A DNA stretch of 64,000 nt from Clostridiaceae bacterium BRH_c20a (GCA_000961765.1 LADT01000087.1:45409-109408); one strand, 5' to 3'. Counted from the stretch's first letter, positions 32,805 through 45,631 are shown. The notes: generated from the letters alone by a model not told the origin. A program made the numbers and translations.

Positions 32805-34355
32805 ATGGCAAAACCAACAGTATTAGTAATTTTAGATGGGTGGGGACTAGCGGAAGGTGCCAAAGGAAATGCCATATCGCAGGCTCATAAACCCAATTAT
32901 GACCATCTTTTAGCCCATTATTCCCACACAATCCTTGAATCCTCCGGGGAGTCCGTGGGTTTGCCGGAAGGGCAGATGGGCAATTCGGAGGTAGGCCATC
33001 TGAATATTGGCGCAGGTCGAGTTGTATATCAAGAATTGACAAGAATTAACAAAGCAGTCCGGGAAGGGACAATAAAAACAAATGCGGTGATTTTAGAAAG
33101 TATGCAATATGCCAAAAATAACGGTAAAGCCCTGCATCTAATGGGCTTACTGTCAGATGGGGGCGTACACAGTCATATCAATCATTTGCTTGCCCTCTTA
33201 TCTATGGCAAAAGAAATGGGACTAGAAAAGGTATATATCCATGCGTTCTTAGATGGCAGGGATGTGCCCCCGGCGAATGCTATGGACTATATTTTGTTAT
33301 TAGAAGAAAAGCTGCAGGAATTAGCTGTGGGCAGAATTGCCACCGTAACAGGGCGGTATTATGCTATGGACAGAGATAACCGTTGGGAAAGAACAGCTGT
33401 GGCTTATCAGGCTTTAGTAAATGGTGAAGGACTCAAGGCTACTATGGCTAGAATGGCTGTTGAGCAGTCTTATGACAAAAGGGTTACTGATGAGTTTGTC
33501 GAGCCTACTGTTCTTATTGATGAAGCTGGTAATCCCGTAGGGAAAATTGAGCCTGAAGATGCTGTTATTTTCTATAATTTTCGGGCCGATAGGGCTCGGC
33601 AGCTGACTAGAGCTTTTGTAGATAGGGATTTTAATGGTTTTGTTCGAGAGAACGGTTGCCTTGATGTCCGCTTTGTATGCATGACACAGTATGATGCAGA
33701 ACTAGCGGCATCAGTTGCTTTTATCCCTCAAAACTTAGAGAATACTCTTGGGGAAGTTCTAAGTGGTGCCCATATGAAGCAGCTGAGAATTGCGGAAACA
33801 GAGAAATACGCCCATGTCACGTTTTTCTTTAATGGTGGTGTAGAAGAGGCTAATAAAGGTGAAGATAGAATTTTAATTCCCTCACCTCAGGTTGCTACCT
33901 ATAACCTGTTGCCTGAAATGAGTGCCTATCAGGTCACCGATGCAGTAACCGAAAAAATATTAGGTAAAGAATATGATTTTATCCTAGTGAACTATGCAAA
34001 TCCCGACATGGTAGCCCATACTGGATATTTAGAAGCTGCTATTAGGGCTATAGAAGTAGTGGATGAATGTTTAGGTAGTATTTTTAATGCTGTAGAAGAA
34101 GTGGGAGGCAGCCTGATCATAACCTCGGACCACGGTAATGCAGAAACCATGGAAGATGAAGAAGGCAAGCCCCAAACAGCCCATTCTGCCAAACCAGTAC
34201 CCTTGATTTTGGCCGATGGAGCCCTGAAGGGTATAGAACTTAAAGCAGGTTCTTTGCGGGACATTGCCCCAACGGTTCTGGCTTTATTAGGTCTAGATAA
34301 ACCGGACGAGATGACGGGAACAAGCCTTATTTGGAAAAGTTCTAGCTTAGAATAA
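32805..34355 (+). CDS. gpmI: 2,3-bisphosphoglycerate-independent phosphoglycerate mutase
   Basis: [37 protein letters not shown]. Confidence 0.98.
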   Translation: MAKPTVLVILDGWGLAEGAKGNAISQAHKPNYDHLLAHYSHTILESSGESVGLPEGQMGNSEVGHLNIGAGRVVYQELTRINKAVREGTIKTNAVILESMQYAKNNGKALHLMGLLSDGGVHSHINHLLALLSMAKEMGLEKVYIHAFLDGRDVPPANAMDYILLLEEKLQELAVGRIATVTGRYYAMDRDNRWERTAVAYQALVNGEGLKATMARMAVEQSYDKRVTDEFVEPTVLIDEAGNPVGKIEPEDAVIFYNFRADRARQLTRAFVDRDFNGFVRENGCLDVRFVCMTQYDAELAASVAFIPQNLENTLGEVLSGAHMKQLRIAETEKYAHVTFFFNGGVEEANKGEDRILIPSPQVATYNLLPEMSAYQVTDAVTEKILGKEYDFILVNYANPDMVAHTGYLEAAIRAIEVVDECLGSIFNAVEEVGGSLIITSDHGNAETMEDEEGKPQTAHSAKPVPLILADGALKGIELKAGSLRDIAPTVLALLGLDKPDEMTGTSLIWKSSSLE

Positions 34356-34408
34356 TTTTCCCTTAGGAACTTTTCCGAACCTACAGTGCTACAGTGCTAC
34401 AGAGAAAC

Positions 34409-34445
34409 AAGGTTAAGGTTAAGGTTAAGGTTAAGGTTGAGATCA
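34409..34445 (+). repeat. GGTTAA hexamer tract
   Basis: aaggttaaggttaaggttaaggttaaggttgag. Confidence 0.95.
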
Positions 34446-34493
34446 GACTAAGATTCCGCTTCGCTAGATTTAGATTTCGCTACGCTAGATTAA

Positions 34494-35993
<1,500 letters not shown>

Positions 35994-35995
35994 AT

Positions 35996-36034
35996 AAAAA
36001 GGTTTAGGGTAGATACTACCTTAAACCTTTATTG
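35996..36034 (+). terminator. Terminator after eno
   Basis: AAAGGTTTAGGGTAG-N-CTACCTTAAACCTTT. Confidence 0.85.
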
Positions 36035-36194
36035 GTTTAAACGTATAGACGATTCGCTAATATTTTGTTAAAATAATAATTATGGACTAATACAATACTA
36101 ATAAATATTGGTAGTTTAGTGATGAATTGACTTAAATAGTCCAGTCACCAGCCACTATTCACCAGTCACTATTTCATGTAGGGAGGTGTAAGAA

Positions 36195-36416
36195 TTGAAA
36201 ATTTTCTTGGTGATTCTACAGGTTATAGCATCTATCGGTGTTATTTCTACTGTTTTATTACAGTCCGGGAAAAGTGCTGGTATGTCAGGTGCTATCGCTG
36301 GGGGTGCAGAAACCATGTTTGGTAAAAAGAAAGGCATGGATAATGTACTAAGCAAGTTATCAACTATTTTTGCAATTGCATTTATGGTATTTACATTACT
36401 TATTTCTTTGTTCTAA
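36195..36416 (+). CDS. secG: Preprotein translocase subunit SecG
   Basis: Two TM helices, VLLQSGKSAGMSGAIAGGAETMFGKKKGMD. Confidence 0.95.
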   Translation: MKIFLVILQVIASIGVISTVLLQSGKSAGMSGAIAGGAETMFGKKKGMDNVLSKLSTIFAIAFMVFTLLISLF

Positions 36417-36469
36417 TTTGGTAATGATATAGGCATAATGAAAAGGGTTTAAGGAGGATGAATTAGATA

Positions 36470-38479
36470 ATGAATTTTACAATATGGGCACCTGCTGCAG
36501 GGATTTTAGCCCTATTATTCGCGTTTTATTTAGCCACAAAGGTTAATCGGGTAGATCCAGGCACTGAAAGGATGCAGGAAATTGCTGCAGCTATTCATGA
36601 AGGTGCTATGGCGTTTTTATTTAGAGAATATAAAACCTTAGGTGTTTTCGTTATTGTACTTGCTGGAATAATCTTTGCCGCAGGAGCTTTTACAGCGGGG
36701 CAAGACAGCTTACAGCCAGAAACAGCTATTGCATTCATTATTGGAGCAGCTTGCTCTACATTAGCTGGCTACATTGGCATGAATATTGCCACAAAAGCAA
36801 ATGTGCGCACAGCAAATGCTGCGCAGGAAAGTGCTAATAAGGCCCTGGGGGTTGCTTTCTCCGGGGGAGCGGTTATGGGTATGTCTGTTGTAGGCTTAGG
36901 ATTATTGGGTTTAGGTATCGTGACATTCTTTTTTGATAACCCCAATACAATTAATGGTTTTGCTTTAGGTGCCAGCTCCATTGCTCTATTTGCTCGGGTT
37001 GGCGGAGGTATCTATACTAAGGCTGCTGACGTTGGTGCTGACTTGGTTGGTAAAGTGGAAGCCGGTATTCCCGAAGATGACCCTCGTAACCCAGCCGTTA
37101 TTGCTGACAACGTAGGTGACAACGTTGGTGACGTTGCCGGTATGGGTGCAGATTTGTTTGAATCATATGTAGGTTCTATTATTGCCGGGATGGCCTTAGC
37201 TGTTGCTCTAAATCTGGGACAAGGTGCTATCCTGCTGCCCTTCATGATTGCTGCTGCTGGGATAGTTGCTTCTATCGTTGGTACTTTCTTTGTCCAAACA
37301 GGAGAGGGTGCTAATGCAGCTAAAGCCTTAAATATGGGTGAAGTTGTTTCCATGCTACTAGCTTTAGTTGCTACTTATTTCTTAAGTACAAGTATGCTCT
37401 CAGCTGAAGGTGATGTGACAGGTATGGGAGTATTTGTGGCAACAATTGCCGGATTAATCGCAGGTTTCGCTATTGGTAAAATTACTGAGTACTATACTTC
37501 TGGTGATTATAAGCCTGTAAAAGATATTGCTAAAGCATCACAAACAGGCGCAGCCACCAATATTATTTCTGGTCTTGGTGTGGGTATGCTTAGTACTGCC
37601 CTACCAATATTGGTAATTGTTGTTGCCATTCTGATTGCCTTTAAGTTTGCCGGATTATACGGTATTGCATTAGCGGCTGTGGGTATGCTTTCTACTACTG
37701 GTATGGTTGTTGCTGTAGATGCTTATGGTCCTATCGCGGATAATGCCGGTGGTATTGCGGAAATGGCTCACTTAGATCCAAAAGTTCGTAAGATTACTGA
37801 TGGCTTAGATGCAGTAGGTAACACTACAGCAGCTATCGGCAAAGGTTTTGCTATTGGTTCTGCTGCTTTAACAGCTCTTGCATTATTCAGTGCTTACACT
37901 AAAGCTGCAGGTATAGATACTATTGATATCTTGAACCCATCTGTTATTGCCGGTTTATTTATCGGCGGTATGCTGCCATTCCTTTTCTCTGCCCTTACTA
38001 TGAATGCAGTTGGTAGAGCAGCGGGGGATATGATTGATGAGGTAAGAAGACAATTTAGAGAGATTCCTGGTATTATGGAAGGTACAGCTAAACCTGAATA
38101 TGCTAAATGTGTTAGTATAAGTACTGCTGCAGCTTTAAGAGAAATGGTTATTCCTGGTCTATTAGCGGTGGTTGTACCTATTGCTGTTGGTTTAATGCCT
38201 GGCTTAGGCAAAGTTGCTTTAGGTGGCTTATTAGCTGGTGCGCTGGTTTCCGGCTTCCTATTAGCTATCATGATGGCTAACGCCGGTGGTGCTTGGGACA
38301 ATGCTAAGAAGTACATTGAGGGCGGCGAATACGGCGGCAAGGGTTCTGATGCCCACGCAGCAGCAGTAACCGGTGATACCGTAGGTGACCCCTTCAAAGA
38401 TACATCAGGGCCGTCCATAAATATTTTAATTAAATTAATGACAATTGTTTCCTTGGTTTTTGCACCACTGTTTATGTAA
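36470..38479 (+). CDS. hppA: Membrane-bound cation-translocating pyrophosphatase (K+-dependent type)
   Basis: [67 protein letters not shown]. Confidence 0.97.
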   Translation: MNFTIWAPAAGILALLFAFYLATKVNRVDPGTERMQEIAAAIHEGAMAFLFREYKTLGVFVIVLAGIIFAAGAFTAGQDSLQPETAIAFIIGAACSTLAGYIGMNIATKANVRTANAAQESANKALGVAFSGGAVMGMSVVGLGLLGLGIVTFFFDNPNTINGFALGASSIALFARVGGGIYTKAADVGADLVGKVEAGIPEDDPRNPAVIADNVGDNVGDVAGMGADLFESYVGSIIAGMALAVALNLGQGAILLPFMIAAAGIVASIVGTFFVQTGEGANAAKALNMGEVVSMLLALVATYFLSTSMLSAEGDVTGMGVFVATIAGLIAGFAIGKITEYYTSGDYKPVKDIAKASQTGAATNIISGLGVGMLSTALPILVIVVAILIAFKFAGLYGIALAAVGMLSTTGMVVAVDAYGPIADNAGGIAEMAHLDPKVRKITDGLDAVGNTTAAIGKGFAIGSAALTALALFSAYTKAAGIDTIDILNPSVIAGLFIGGMLPFLFSALTMNAVGRAAGDMIDEVRRQFREIPGIMEGTAKPEYAKCVSISTAAALREMVIPGLLAVVVPIAVGLMPGLGKVALGGLLAGALVSGFLLAIMMANAGGAWDNAKKYIEGGEYGGKGSDAHAAAVTGDTVGDPFKDTSGPSINILIKLMTIVSLVFAPLFM

Positions 38480-38486
38480 TATAACA

Positions 38487-38528
38487 AAAAAGCAAAGCAG
38501 TTGGCCTACAGGGTCAACTGCTTTTTTT
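38487..38528 (+). terminator. Terminator after hppA
   Basis: AAAGCAGTTGGCC-N-GGTCAACTGCTTTTTTT. Confidence 0.85.
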
Positions 38529-38668
38529 CAGTGAAATTTAGAACCCATTCATTTGCCCATAATAGAGGGTCCTTGACTATTTTGAAAGGTAAAAAGAAGG
38601 TAAAGTATTTTTGGTAGCGAAATTAAAATATACGATATTTCTTTTGAGTGCATAAGGGGGGTATTAAC

Positions 38669-39679
38669 ATGGAGTTCAGAACTCTAGGCAAAACACAACT
38701 GAGAGTATCGGCAATTGGTTTTGGCGGTATTCCTATCCAGAGGGTTAGCCTAAAGGAAGGGGTAGAAATTGTACACGCAGCCTTAGCCTACGATATAAAC
38801 TTTTTCGATACCGCTCGGGGATATACTGATAGTGAAGAAAAAATTGGCTTAGGGTTGAAAGGAAAAAGACACAAAGCTATATTAGCAACAAAGACTATGG
38901 CCAGGGACGAAAGGTCTATGGCTAGGGATATAGATATAAGTTTAAAAAAACTTCAAACTGATTATATAGACCTATATCAGTGTCATAATGTTAAAACAGA
39001 AGAGGAATTAGCGGAGATTACTGGTCCAGAAGGAGCGCTGGTGGCTCTTGTTAAAGCAAAGGAAGCAGGAAAAATAGGACATATTGGTATTACTGGGCAT
39101 ATTGATCAAACTGTAATCAAAGCTTTACAAGTTTATGATTTCGCCACAGTTCAATTCCCACGAAATGTTATTGAAGATGCAGCGGAAAAAGAGTTATTCC
39201 CCTTAGCCCGAAAAAAAGAAATGGGAGTCATCATCATGAAGCCTCTGGCGGGAGGGGCCTTTAAAAATCCAGTGTTAGCATTACGCTATCTATTAGGCTG
39301 GGATTACTCATCAATTATTCCTGGTATGGACAGTGTAGAACAGGTAAAAAATAATGCTGCATTAGCTGTAGATTTAAAACCATTAACAGATATCGATATT
39401 CAAAGACTAGAAGATGAGGCTCAAACAATAGGTAGTAAGTTCTGCCGCAGGTGTGAGTATTGTAAACCTTGTCCCCAAGGTCTGGATATCCCGTCGTTCT
39501 TCATTTTACATAGTTATTTTGAAAGATACGGTTTGGGTGACTGGTCTATCAGCCGTTATGGCAGCATACAACCTAATGTAGTAAACTGCATTGAATGCGG
39601 CATTTGTGAAAGCCGCTGTCCATATGAGTTACCAATAAGGGAAATGCTACGACAGGTCCATAAAGACTTAGGACAATAG
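38669..39679 (+). CDS. Aldo/keto reductase with C-terminal 4Fe-4S domain
   Basis: MEFRTLGKTQLRVSAIGFGGIP; CRRCEYCKPCPQG and CIECGICESRCPYELP. Confidence 0.92.
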   Translation: MEFRTLGKTQLRVSAIGFGGIPIQRVSLKEGVEIVHAALAYDINFFDTARGYTDSEEKIGLGLKGKRHKAILATKTMARDERSMARDIDISLKKLQTDYIDLYQCHNVKTEEELAEITGPEGALVALVKAKEAGKIGHIGITGHIDQTVIKALQVYDFATVQFPRNVIEDAAEKELFPLARKKEMGVIIMKPLAGGAFKNPVLALRYLLGWDYSSIIPGMDSVEQVKNNAALAVDLKPLTDIDIQRLEDEAQTIGSKFCRRCEYCKPCPQGLDIPSFFILHSYFERYGLGDWSISRYGSIQPNVVNCIECGICESRCPYELPIREMLRQVHKDLGQ

Positions 39680-39699
39680 TTTGTTAGGTAGGGTGCTGA

Positions 39700-40449
39700 A
39701 TGCAAATTAGACGTAGAGATATAGAACCTTTCGATTTCGTTGGAAACAAAACGGGTTGTTTATTAGTCCATGGCTTTACAGGTTCCCCGGGAGAGATGCG
39801 TCCTTTAGGAGAGTACTTACATAAAAAGGGATATACGATAAAGGGGATTCTTCTGCCTGGGCATGGCACCAAGGTAGAAGATTTGGCCTGTACTAATTGG
39901 GAAAGCTGGTATCAAGAAGTAGTTAAGGGTTATGAAAGTCTAAAGGCTTGTTGTGAAGAGGTTTTTATTATTGGTCTTTCTATGGGTGGGGCTTTAGCAC
40001 TCCATTTAGCGGCTAATGAAAAAATTAACGGTGGGATTGTATCGATATGTGCCCCGATTTTTTTGGCAAAGAAAAAAGCCTACTTTTCACCAATTTTGCA
40101 GCACTTTGTTAAATTTTCAAAAAAGAAAAGTTATACCAGTAAAAGTTATGAATCTTTTTGGTATGACCAATACCCTATTAGCTGTACAGCCAGCCTGGTC
40201 AAAATGCTTCCTGTAATTAAAAAAGAGTTGAAAGTTATAAAAAATCCAGTTCTTATTATTCAATCTACCCTGGATAAAACAGTTAATCCTGCTAGTGCTC
40301 AATACATTTATGATAAAATAGGAAGTAGAGTAAAAGAAATTTACTGGCTACATAATTCAGGCCATGTAGCTACTCTAGATATTGAAAGAGAGCAGGTTTT
40401 TCTCTGGACAGAAGAATTTATTACCGTTTATTTAAAGGGGGAACGATAA
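39700..40449 (+). CDS. Alpha/beta hydrolase (carboxylesterase)
   Basis: VHGFTGSPGEMRPLGEYL, GLSMGGALAL, HNSGHV. Confidence 0.9.
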   Translation: MQIRRRDIEPFDFVGNKTGCLLVHGFTGSPGEMRPLGEYLHKKGYTIKGILLPGHGTKVEDLACTNWESWYQEVVKGYESLKACCEEVFIIGLSMGGALALHLAANEKINGGIVSICAPIFLAKKKAYFSPILQHFVKFSKKKSYTSKSYESFWYDQYPISCTASLVKMLPVIKKELKVIKNPVLIIQSTLDKTVNPASAQYIYDKIGSRVKEIYWLHNSGHVATLDIEREQVFLWTEEFITVYLKGER

Positions 40450-40450
40450 T

Positions 40451-40876
40451 ATGGAATTTTATTATGATCATATGTGTTTTGCTTGTGGCAATCAGAACCC
40501 TATAGGTCTTAGCTTAAAATTTGAGGTACAAGGGGGAAAGGTTAAGACCCATTTTACTCCTCAACAGGTACATGAAGGTTACCCCGGCGTAATGCATGGT
40601 GGTTTAATTACTACCATCTTAGATGAGGTTATGGCTAGAAGCGTCAATATGCTAGGCTCCCACGGTGTAACGGCTCGCTTAGAGGTTAGGTATAGGGAAG
40701 CAGTACCTATTGGACAGGAAATTACTTTTGAATCCACTATTACTAATGCTCGAAAAACAATAATTGATTTAGAAGCCAAAGCTTTTTTGCCAAGCGGTAA
40801 AGTAGCGGCTGAGGCCCTTGCTAGATTTATGGTAATGGGCAAAATAGAAGAAGGCAAGAAGATTCATGAAGAGTGA
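40451..40876 (+). CDS. PaaI-like hotdog thioesterase
   Basis: CFACGNQNPIGLSLKF, HEGYPGVMHGGLITTILDEVM. Confidence 0.85.
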   Translation: MEFYYDHMCFACGNQNPIGLSLKFEVQGGKVKTHFTPQQVHEGYPGVMHGGLITTILDEVMARSVNMLGSHGVTARLEVRYREAVPIGQEITFESTITNARKTIIDLEAKAFLPSGKVAAEALARFMVMGKIEEGKKIHEE

Positions 40877-41000
40877 TTATCTACTTTTGAGTTAGTTTTA
40901 GGGTCTCGTGTTCGGTGCTCGGTGACTAGTGCCCAGGAAAAGATTGTTAGGCCCACAGTACACGCGCCCACGTTAATACGCAAAAAGGGGATGGACAAGC

Positions 41001-41552
41001 ATGGAGAGACAGGAAGCATTGGATTTTGTAAAAAGACATGTACAAAATAAAAATTTATTGAAGCATATGTTGGCCTGTGAGGCAGTAATGGTTGCTTTAG
41101 CCAATTATTTTGGAGAAGATGAGGAAAAATGGGCTTTAGCTGGACTGCTTCATGATATTGATTATGACCAAACTAAGGATAACCCAGACAAACATAGCCT
41201 TATTGGAGGAGAGATGCTTGAAGGAGCAGGGCTTTCTCATGATATTGTCTATGCGGTTAAGTGTCATAATGAAGTTCATGGTTTAGAGCGTAAGGGTAAA
41301 ATAGATATGGCTTTATTCTGTACTGACCCCTTGACAGGACTAATTGCTGCTGGGGCGTTAATAAAACCGGAAAGAAACTTAGCTTCTATCGATGTTGAGT
41401 TCCTAAAAAATCGTTTTGAAGAAAAGGGCTTTGCCCGAGGGGCTAGTAGGGTTCAAATTGCTGCCTGCCGGGAGTTGGGTTTAAGCTTAGAGCAGTTCTT
41501 TGAGATAGGGCTTAAAGCAATGCAGGGAATACATAAAGATTTAGGTTTATAG
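41001..41552 (+). CDS. HD-domain phosphohydrolase
   Basis: ALAGLLHDIDYDQTKDNPDKHSLIGGEML. Confidence 0.88.
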   Translation: MERQEALDFVKRHVQNKNLLKHMLACEAVMVALANYFGEDEEKWALAGLLHDIDYDQTKDNPDKHSLIGGEMLEGAGLSHDIVYAVKCHNEVHGLERKGKIDMALFCTDPLTGLIAAGALIKPERNLASIDVEFLKNRFEEKGFARGASRVQIAACRELGLSLEQFFEIGLKAMQGIHKDLGL

Positions 41553-41673
41553 AAAGTATATTTACGGGTAGACTAATAATATATTTGTCTACCTTTTGCT
41601 TTAGTTTGGTGAGAGGCTAAGAATTATTATGTTGACGAAAAAAACTATTAGAGGATAAAAGTTGGAGGTTATT

Positions 41674-43806
41674 ATGGATAAAAGTAAAGATGTCCTGGAG
41701 TTTATGGCTACTCAAGCTTATCGGCCATTGACTCAGGAGGAGCTAATTAAGCATTTTTCAATTGAAGCGCCACAAGAAATCAAAGAGTTCAGTATGACTC
41801 TAAATGAAATGGAACTAAAAGGGCAGATTATATTAACAAGAAAGATGCGCTATGGATTGCCTAAGCAAATGAATTTAGTGGTAGGTCGTATTCAGAGACA
41901 TGCTAAAGGCTTTGCTTTCTTAATTCCTGATGATGCAAATCAAAGAGATGTTTACATTAAAAGTGATGATCTTAGTGGGGCTATGCATAATGACCGAGTA
42001 GTGGTCCGCTTGCATAATCAATCAGACATAAAGAAAAAGCAAGAAGGGGAAGTAATTAGAGTCCTGGTTAGGACCAATAAAACACTAGTGGGTACCTTTG
42101 ATAGTAGTAGGCAATTTGGCTTTGTTATTCCTGATGATTCAAGGATAGGTCAAGATTTCTTTGTAGGTAAAGAAGACTTTAATGGTGCAAAAAGCGGAGA
42201 CAAGGTGGTTATTGAGGTTACCCGTTGGCCTGAAAAAAGGCGGAGCCCTGAAGGTAAAGTAATCGAAGTAATTGGTAAAAAGGGTGACCCTGGTGTAGAT
42301 GTAGTATCTATTGTCCGTAAATTCCAGCTTCCCGAAGATTTCCCCAAAGATGTATTGGAGGCTGCTGATAAAGTACCACTAAGTATATCTCCGGATGAGC
42401 TAAAAAACCGGAGGGATTTGCGGACTTTACCAATGGTAACTATTGATGGAGAGGATGCAAAAGATTTAGATGATGCAGTTACCCTAGAAATATTAGATAG
42501 TGGATTGTACCGTCTAGGTGTACATATAGCTGATGTTGGTCACTATGTTCCCGAGGGATCAACTTTAGATAAGGAAGCTTTAAAAAGGGCTACTAGTGTT
42601 TACTTGGTAGACAGAGTTATTCCCATGCTTCCTAAGCGTCTATCAAATGGGATATGCAGCTTAAACGCAGGTGAAGACCGCTTAGCCATGACCTGCTTTA
42701 TGGATATAAATAAAAAAGGTGAAATTGTCGACCATGAGATATGTGAGTCAGTTATTCATGTTAACGAACGGATGACCTATAAAAATGTTACAAAAATTCT
42801 AGAAGAGGAAGACAAAGAGCTTATTGAACGATATAAAGACTTTGTTAATACTTTTAAACAAATGAGTGAGCTTTGTTTAATTTTAAAGAATAAACGTCTA
42901 GTTCGAGGCTCCATAGATTTCGATTTTCCGGAAAGCAAAGTAATTCTTGATGAACAAGGGAAACCAATAGAAATAGCATGGCGAGAAAGGACTTTAGCTG
43001 ACCAGATTATTGAGGAGTTTATGATCTGTGCCAATGAAACTGTTGCAGAGCATTATTATTGGACAGAAACGCCCTTTTTATATAGGGTCCATGAAGAGCC
43101 TGACCAAGAGGACTTGGGGGATTTAAATAACTTTTTAGGAATTTTTGGTTTGCATATTAAAGGGATTACTGAAAAGGTTCATCCTAAAGCCTTCCAACAA
43201 ATAGTAGAGAAGGTTGTGGGTAGTCCCGAGGAGAGGGTAATTACCACAGTAATGCTCAGGTCAATGAAGCATGCTAGATATGCAGCAGATGCCTTAGGCC
43301 ATTTTGGTTTGGCTTCTAAGTATTATTCTCATTTCACTTCACCAATAAGGCGTTATCCGGATTTAGCTATTCATCGAGTAATAAAAGAAATGCTTCGAAA
43401 AGGTGAAAAACTAGAGGGTAAAAGGCTAGAACAGCTAAAAGCTAAAATGGGTGAATATGCACAACAATCCTCCTTGCAGGAGAGAGTGGCTGAAGAGGCT
43501 GAACGGGAAAGTGTGGACTTGAAAAAGGTTGAATATATGAAGCAATTTGAAGGTCAAGCATTTAAAGGTGTAGTAAGCAGTGTTACTTCCTTTGGTCTAT
43601 TTGTTGAATTAGAAAACTCCGCGGAGGGATTAGTTCATGTATCAACTATGACCGATGACTTTTACCAATATGTAGAGAAAAAGTTAACCCTTCTTGGAGA
43701 AAATACTAAAAAAGCATATCAGCTTGGTCAGGCAGTTAAGGTGCTAATAACCAGGGTAAATACCGAAGATCGACAGATAGATTTGGAGCTGGTAGAAGAA
43801 GAGTAG
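41674..43806 (+). CDS. rnr: Ribonuclease R
   Basis: TIDGEDAKDLDDAVTLE RNB motif, C-terminal S1 domain, upstream of smpB. Confidence 0.97.
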   Translation: MDKSKDVLEFMATQAYRPLTQEELIKHFSIEAPQEIKEFSMTLNEMELKGQIILTRKMRYGLPKQMNLVVGRIQRHAKGFAFLIPDDANQRDVYIKSDDLSGAMHNDRVVVRLHNQSDIKKKQEGEVIRVLVRTNKTLVGTFDSSRQFGFVIPDDSRIGQDFFVGKEDFNGAKSGDKVVIEVTRWPEKRRSPEGKVIEVIGKKGDPGVDVVSIVRKFQLPEDFPKDVLEAADKVPLSISPDELKNRRDLRTLPMVTIDGEDAKDLDDAVTLEILDSGLYRLGVHIADVGHYVPEGSTLDKEALKRATSVYLVDRVIPMLPKRLSNGICSLNAGEDRLAMTCFMDINKKGEIVDHEICESVIHVNERMTYKNVTKILEEEDKELIERYKDFVNTFKQMSELCLILKNKRLVRGSIDFDFPESKVILDEQGKPIEIAWRERTLADQIIEEFMICANETVAEHYYWTETPFLYRVHEEPDQEDLGDLNNFLGIFGLHIKGITEKVHPKAFQQIVEKVVGSPEERVITTVMLRSMKHARYAADALGHFGLASKYYSHFTSPIRRYPDLAIHRVIKEMLRKGEKLEGKRLEQLKAKMGEYAQQSSLQERVAEEAERESVDLKKVEYMKQFEGQAFKGVVSSVTSFGLFVELENSAEGLVHVSTMTDDFYQYVEKKLTLLGENTKKAYQLGQAVKVLITRVNTEDRQIDLELVEEE

Positions 43807-43974
43807 GCGTATAGACGAACAGGTGCTATTGACTTATATATAAACTCTGCTATAATTGATATACAACATAAAATTTCTTGCAATATTTTATTGTTTTGTG
43901 TTAAAATATAACCCTGACTCTTTAAGACTTGGGGTCTTATTTTGCCTAAAGTGTGCTAAGGTGTGGTGTTTTAA

Positions 43975-44433
43975 ATGGAAAATGCAAAGGTTGTCATTGA
44001 AAATCGAAAAGCCAGGCATGATTATCACATCCTAGAAACCTATGAGGCAGGGATGGAGTTAAAAGGGACAGAGGTTAAATCTTTGCGCTCCGGTAAAGCC
44101 AATTTAAAGGATAGCCATGCTCATGTGGAAAATGGTGAACTATACATCTTCAACATGCACATTAGCCCCTATGAACAGGGAAATAGGTTTAATGTTGACC
44201 CTGTTAGAAGACGGAAGCTCTTAATGCACAAAAAAGAAATAATGCGTCTTTTGGGAAAAACCAAAGAAAAAGGCCTAACTTTGGTCCCGTTAAGGGTGTA
44301 CTTTACACGGGGTAAAGTTAAAATTGAACTAGCTCTAGCCCAAGGGAAAAAGCTCTTCGATAAGCGGGAGGCTGCAGCAGAAAAATCAGCCAAGCGAGAT
44401 ATTGAAATAAGCCTCAAGGAAAGAATGAGATAG
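43975..44433 (+). CDS. smpB: SsrA-binding protein SmpB
   Basis: VIENRKARHDYHILETYEAGMELKGTEVKSLRSGKANLKDS; adjacent to ssrA. Confidence 0.98.
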   Translation: MENAKVVIENRKARHDYHILETYEAGMELKGTEVKSLRSGKANLKDSHAHVENGELYIFNMHISPYEQGNRFNVDPVRRRKLLMHKKEIMRLLGKTKEKGLTLVPLRVYFTRGKVKIELALAQGKKLFDKREAAAEKSAKRDIEISLKERMR

Positions 44434-44683
44434 CATTATCATAGTGGAAGAGTGGAACAGTGGAACAGTGGAAAAGTGAAATAATATCTACTGAGCCTAC
44501 AGTTCTACAGTTCTACAGAAAAAACAGGAAATTAGAGACTATTGACTAACGACCTAACCTATATCTTTTCCTGGGCACTGGTCGATGGGCAACTGGGTAC
44601 GTAATCCAATAGGTTGATCCAAGCTAGTGACTAGTCACTAGCCACTAGTAACTGACCATGAAGTTTAGCGTATAAGTTATCAT

Positions 44684-45378
44684 GGGGGTGTACTGGTTTC
44701 GACGGGGGAATTCGGTGGCTTGAGAAGCGAGTCGAGGTCGCACTAGCTCGATAAACGGTGCAAAACATTTAAACGCTAAACCAAATTACGCTTTAGCTGC
44801 TTAGGCAGCTTTACCTCTTACCTGTTGTGCCTGCGGTACAGGATAAGGGGCCACTTTAGCAGGCTACTCTTAAGTAACCGCCTTGTAACTTAGGGGAAAA
44901 TTAACATGGCTGGCTGAAGGAAATCTTGTTTGTGGGAGTTCTGGAGGCGAGACAATAAATCACAAACTACACTCGTAGATGCTCAGGTGGTCAGTCCTTC
45001 GGACAGGGGTTCGATTCAAGAAGAGTCGCCCTACCCGGTGACGGGTAGTGGAAACATCCGGCTTAATCGGTGAAACCTAAGTCCTTAAATGGATAAGGCA
45101 ATACCGAGGGGTATGAGGCGAAAGCCTACAGCCCTGTATCGACTCATAGACTGCTAAGTCAATTGATACGCAGTACTAGGATGGAAGCGGAATACATCCA
45201 TAGGGGTGTGTCCCCTTACCTTATCGCTTCCATAACACGCCGGACAACTATTAGTTGGGGACATTCCCCAACACAAGAGGAATACATTCATAGGGGTGTG
45301 TCCCCGTTCCTTGGCTAGTTGAAGATATAGTCAGCGCCTATAGAAATATAGGAACAAAGCGTCCCCTCACCTCCACCA
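44684..45378 (+). ncRNA. ssrA: tmRNA gene (ssrA), interrupted by a group I intron
   Basis: 5' GGGGGUG pairs with 3' CACCUCC-ACCA; conserved tactggtttcgacggggg; tag frame ends AKPNYALAA-stop at 44775-44804. Confidence 0.93.
45016..45361 (+). ncRNA. Group I intron inserted in tmRNA T-loop
   Basis: 5' exon ends ...GGGGTTCGAT, intron ends in G, 3' exon TCCCCTCACCTCCACCA restores the T-arm; P1 CGAUU/AGUCG with U.G; R-like agactgctaagtc and S element AAGATATAGTC. Confidence 0.88.
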
Positions 45379-45384
45379 AAATAT

Positions 45385-45422
45385 AAAAGCACTTAACAAA
45401 GTGAGTTTTGTTAAGTGTTTTT
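45385..45422 (+). terminator. Terminator after ssrA
   Basis: CACTTAACAAA-N-TTTTGTTAAGTGTTTTT. Confidence 0.85.
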
Positions 45423-45466
45423 AATTCAGTAACACTAATACTATTAATCTAATATATTAATAATGT

Positions 45467-45543
45467 CGGGGCGTAGCGCAGTTTGGTAGCGCACATGGTT
45501 TGGGACCATGGGGCCGAAGGTTCGAATCCTTTCGCCCCGACCA
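45467..45543 (+). tRNA. tRNA-Pro (TGG)
   Basis: CGGGGCG...CGCCCCGACCA cloverleaf, anticodon loop TTTGGGA. Confidence 0.96.
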
Positions 45544-45556
45544 TTTAATTAATCAT

Positions 45557-45631
45557 GGCGACATAGCCAAGTGTTAAGGCTAAGGACCGCAAGTCCTTGA
45601 TCCCCTAGTTCAAATCTGGGTGTCGCCTCCA
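45557..45631 (+). tRNA. tRNA-Cys (GCA), atypical
   Basis: GGCGACA/TGTCGCC acceptor, TCCA end; anticodon loop CCGCAAG (C33), D-loop AAGTGTTAA. Confidence 0.85.
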
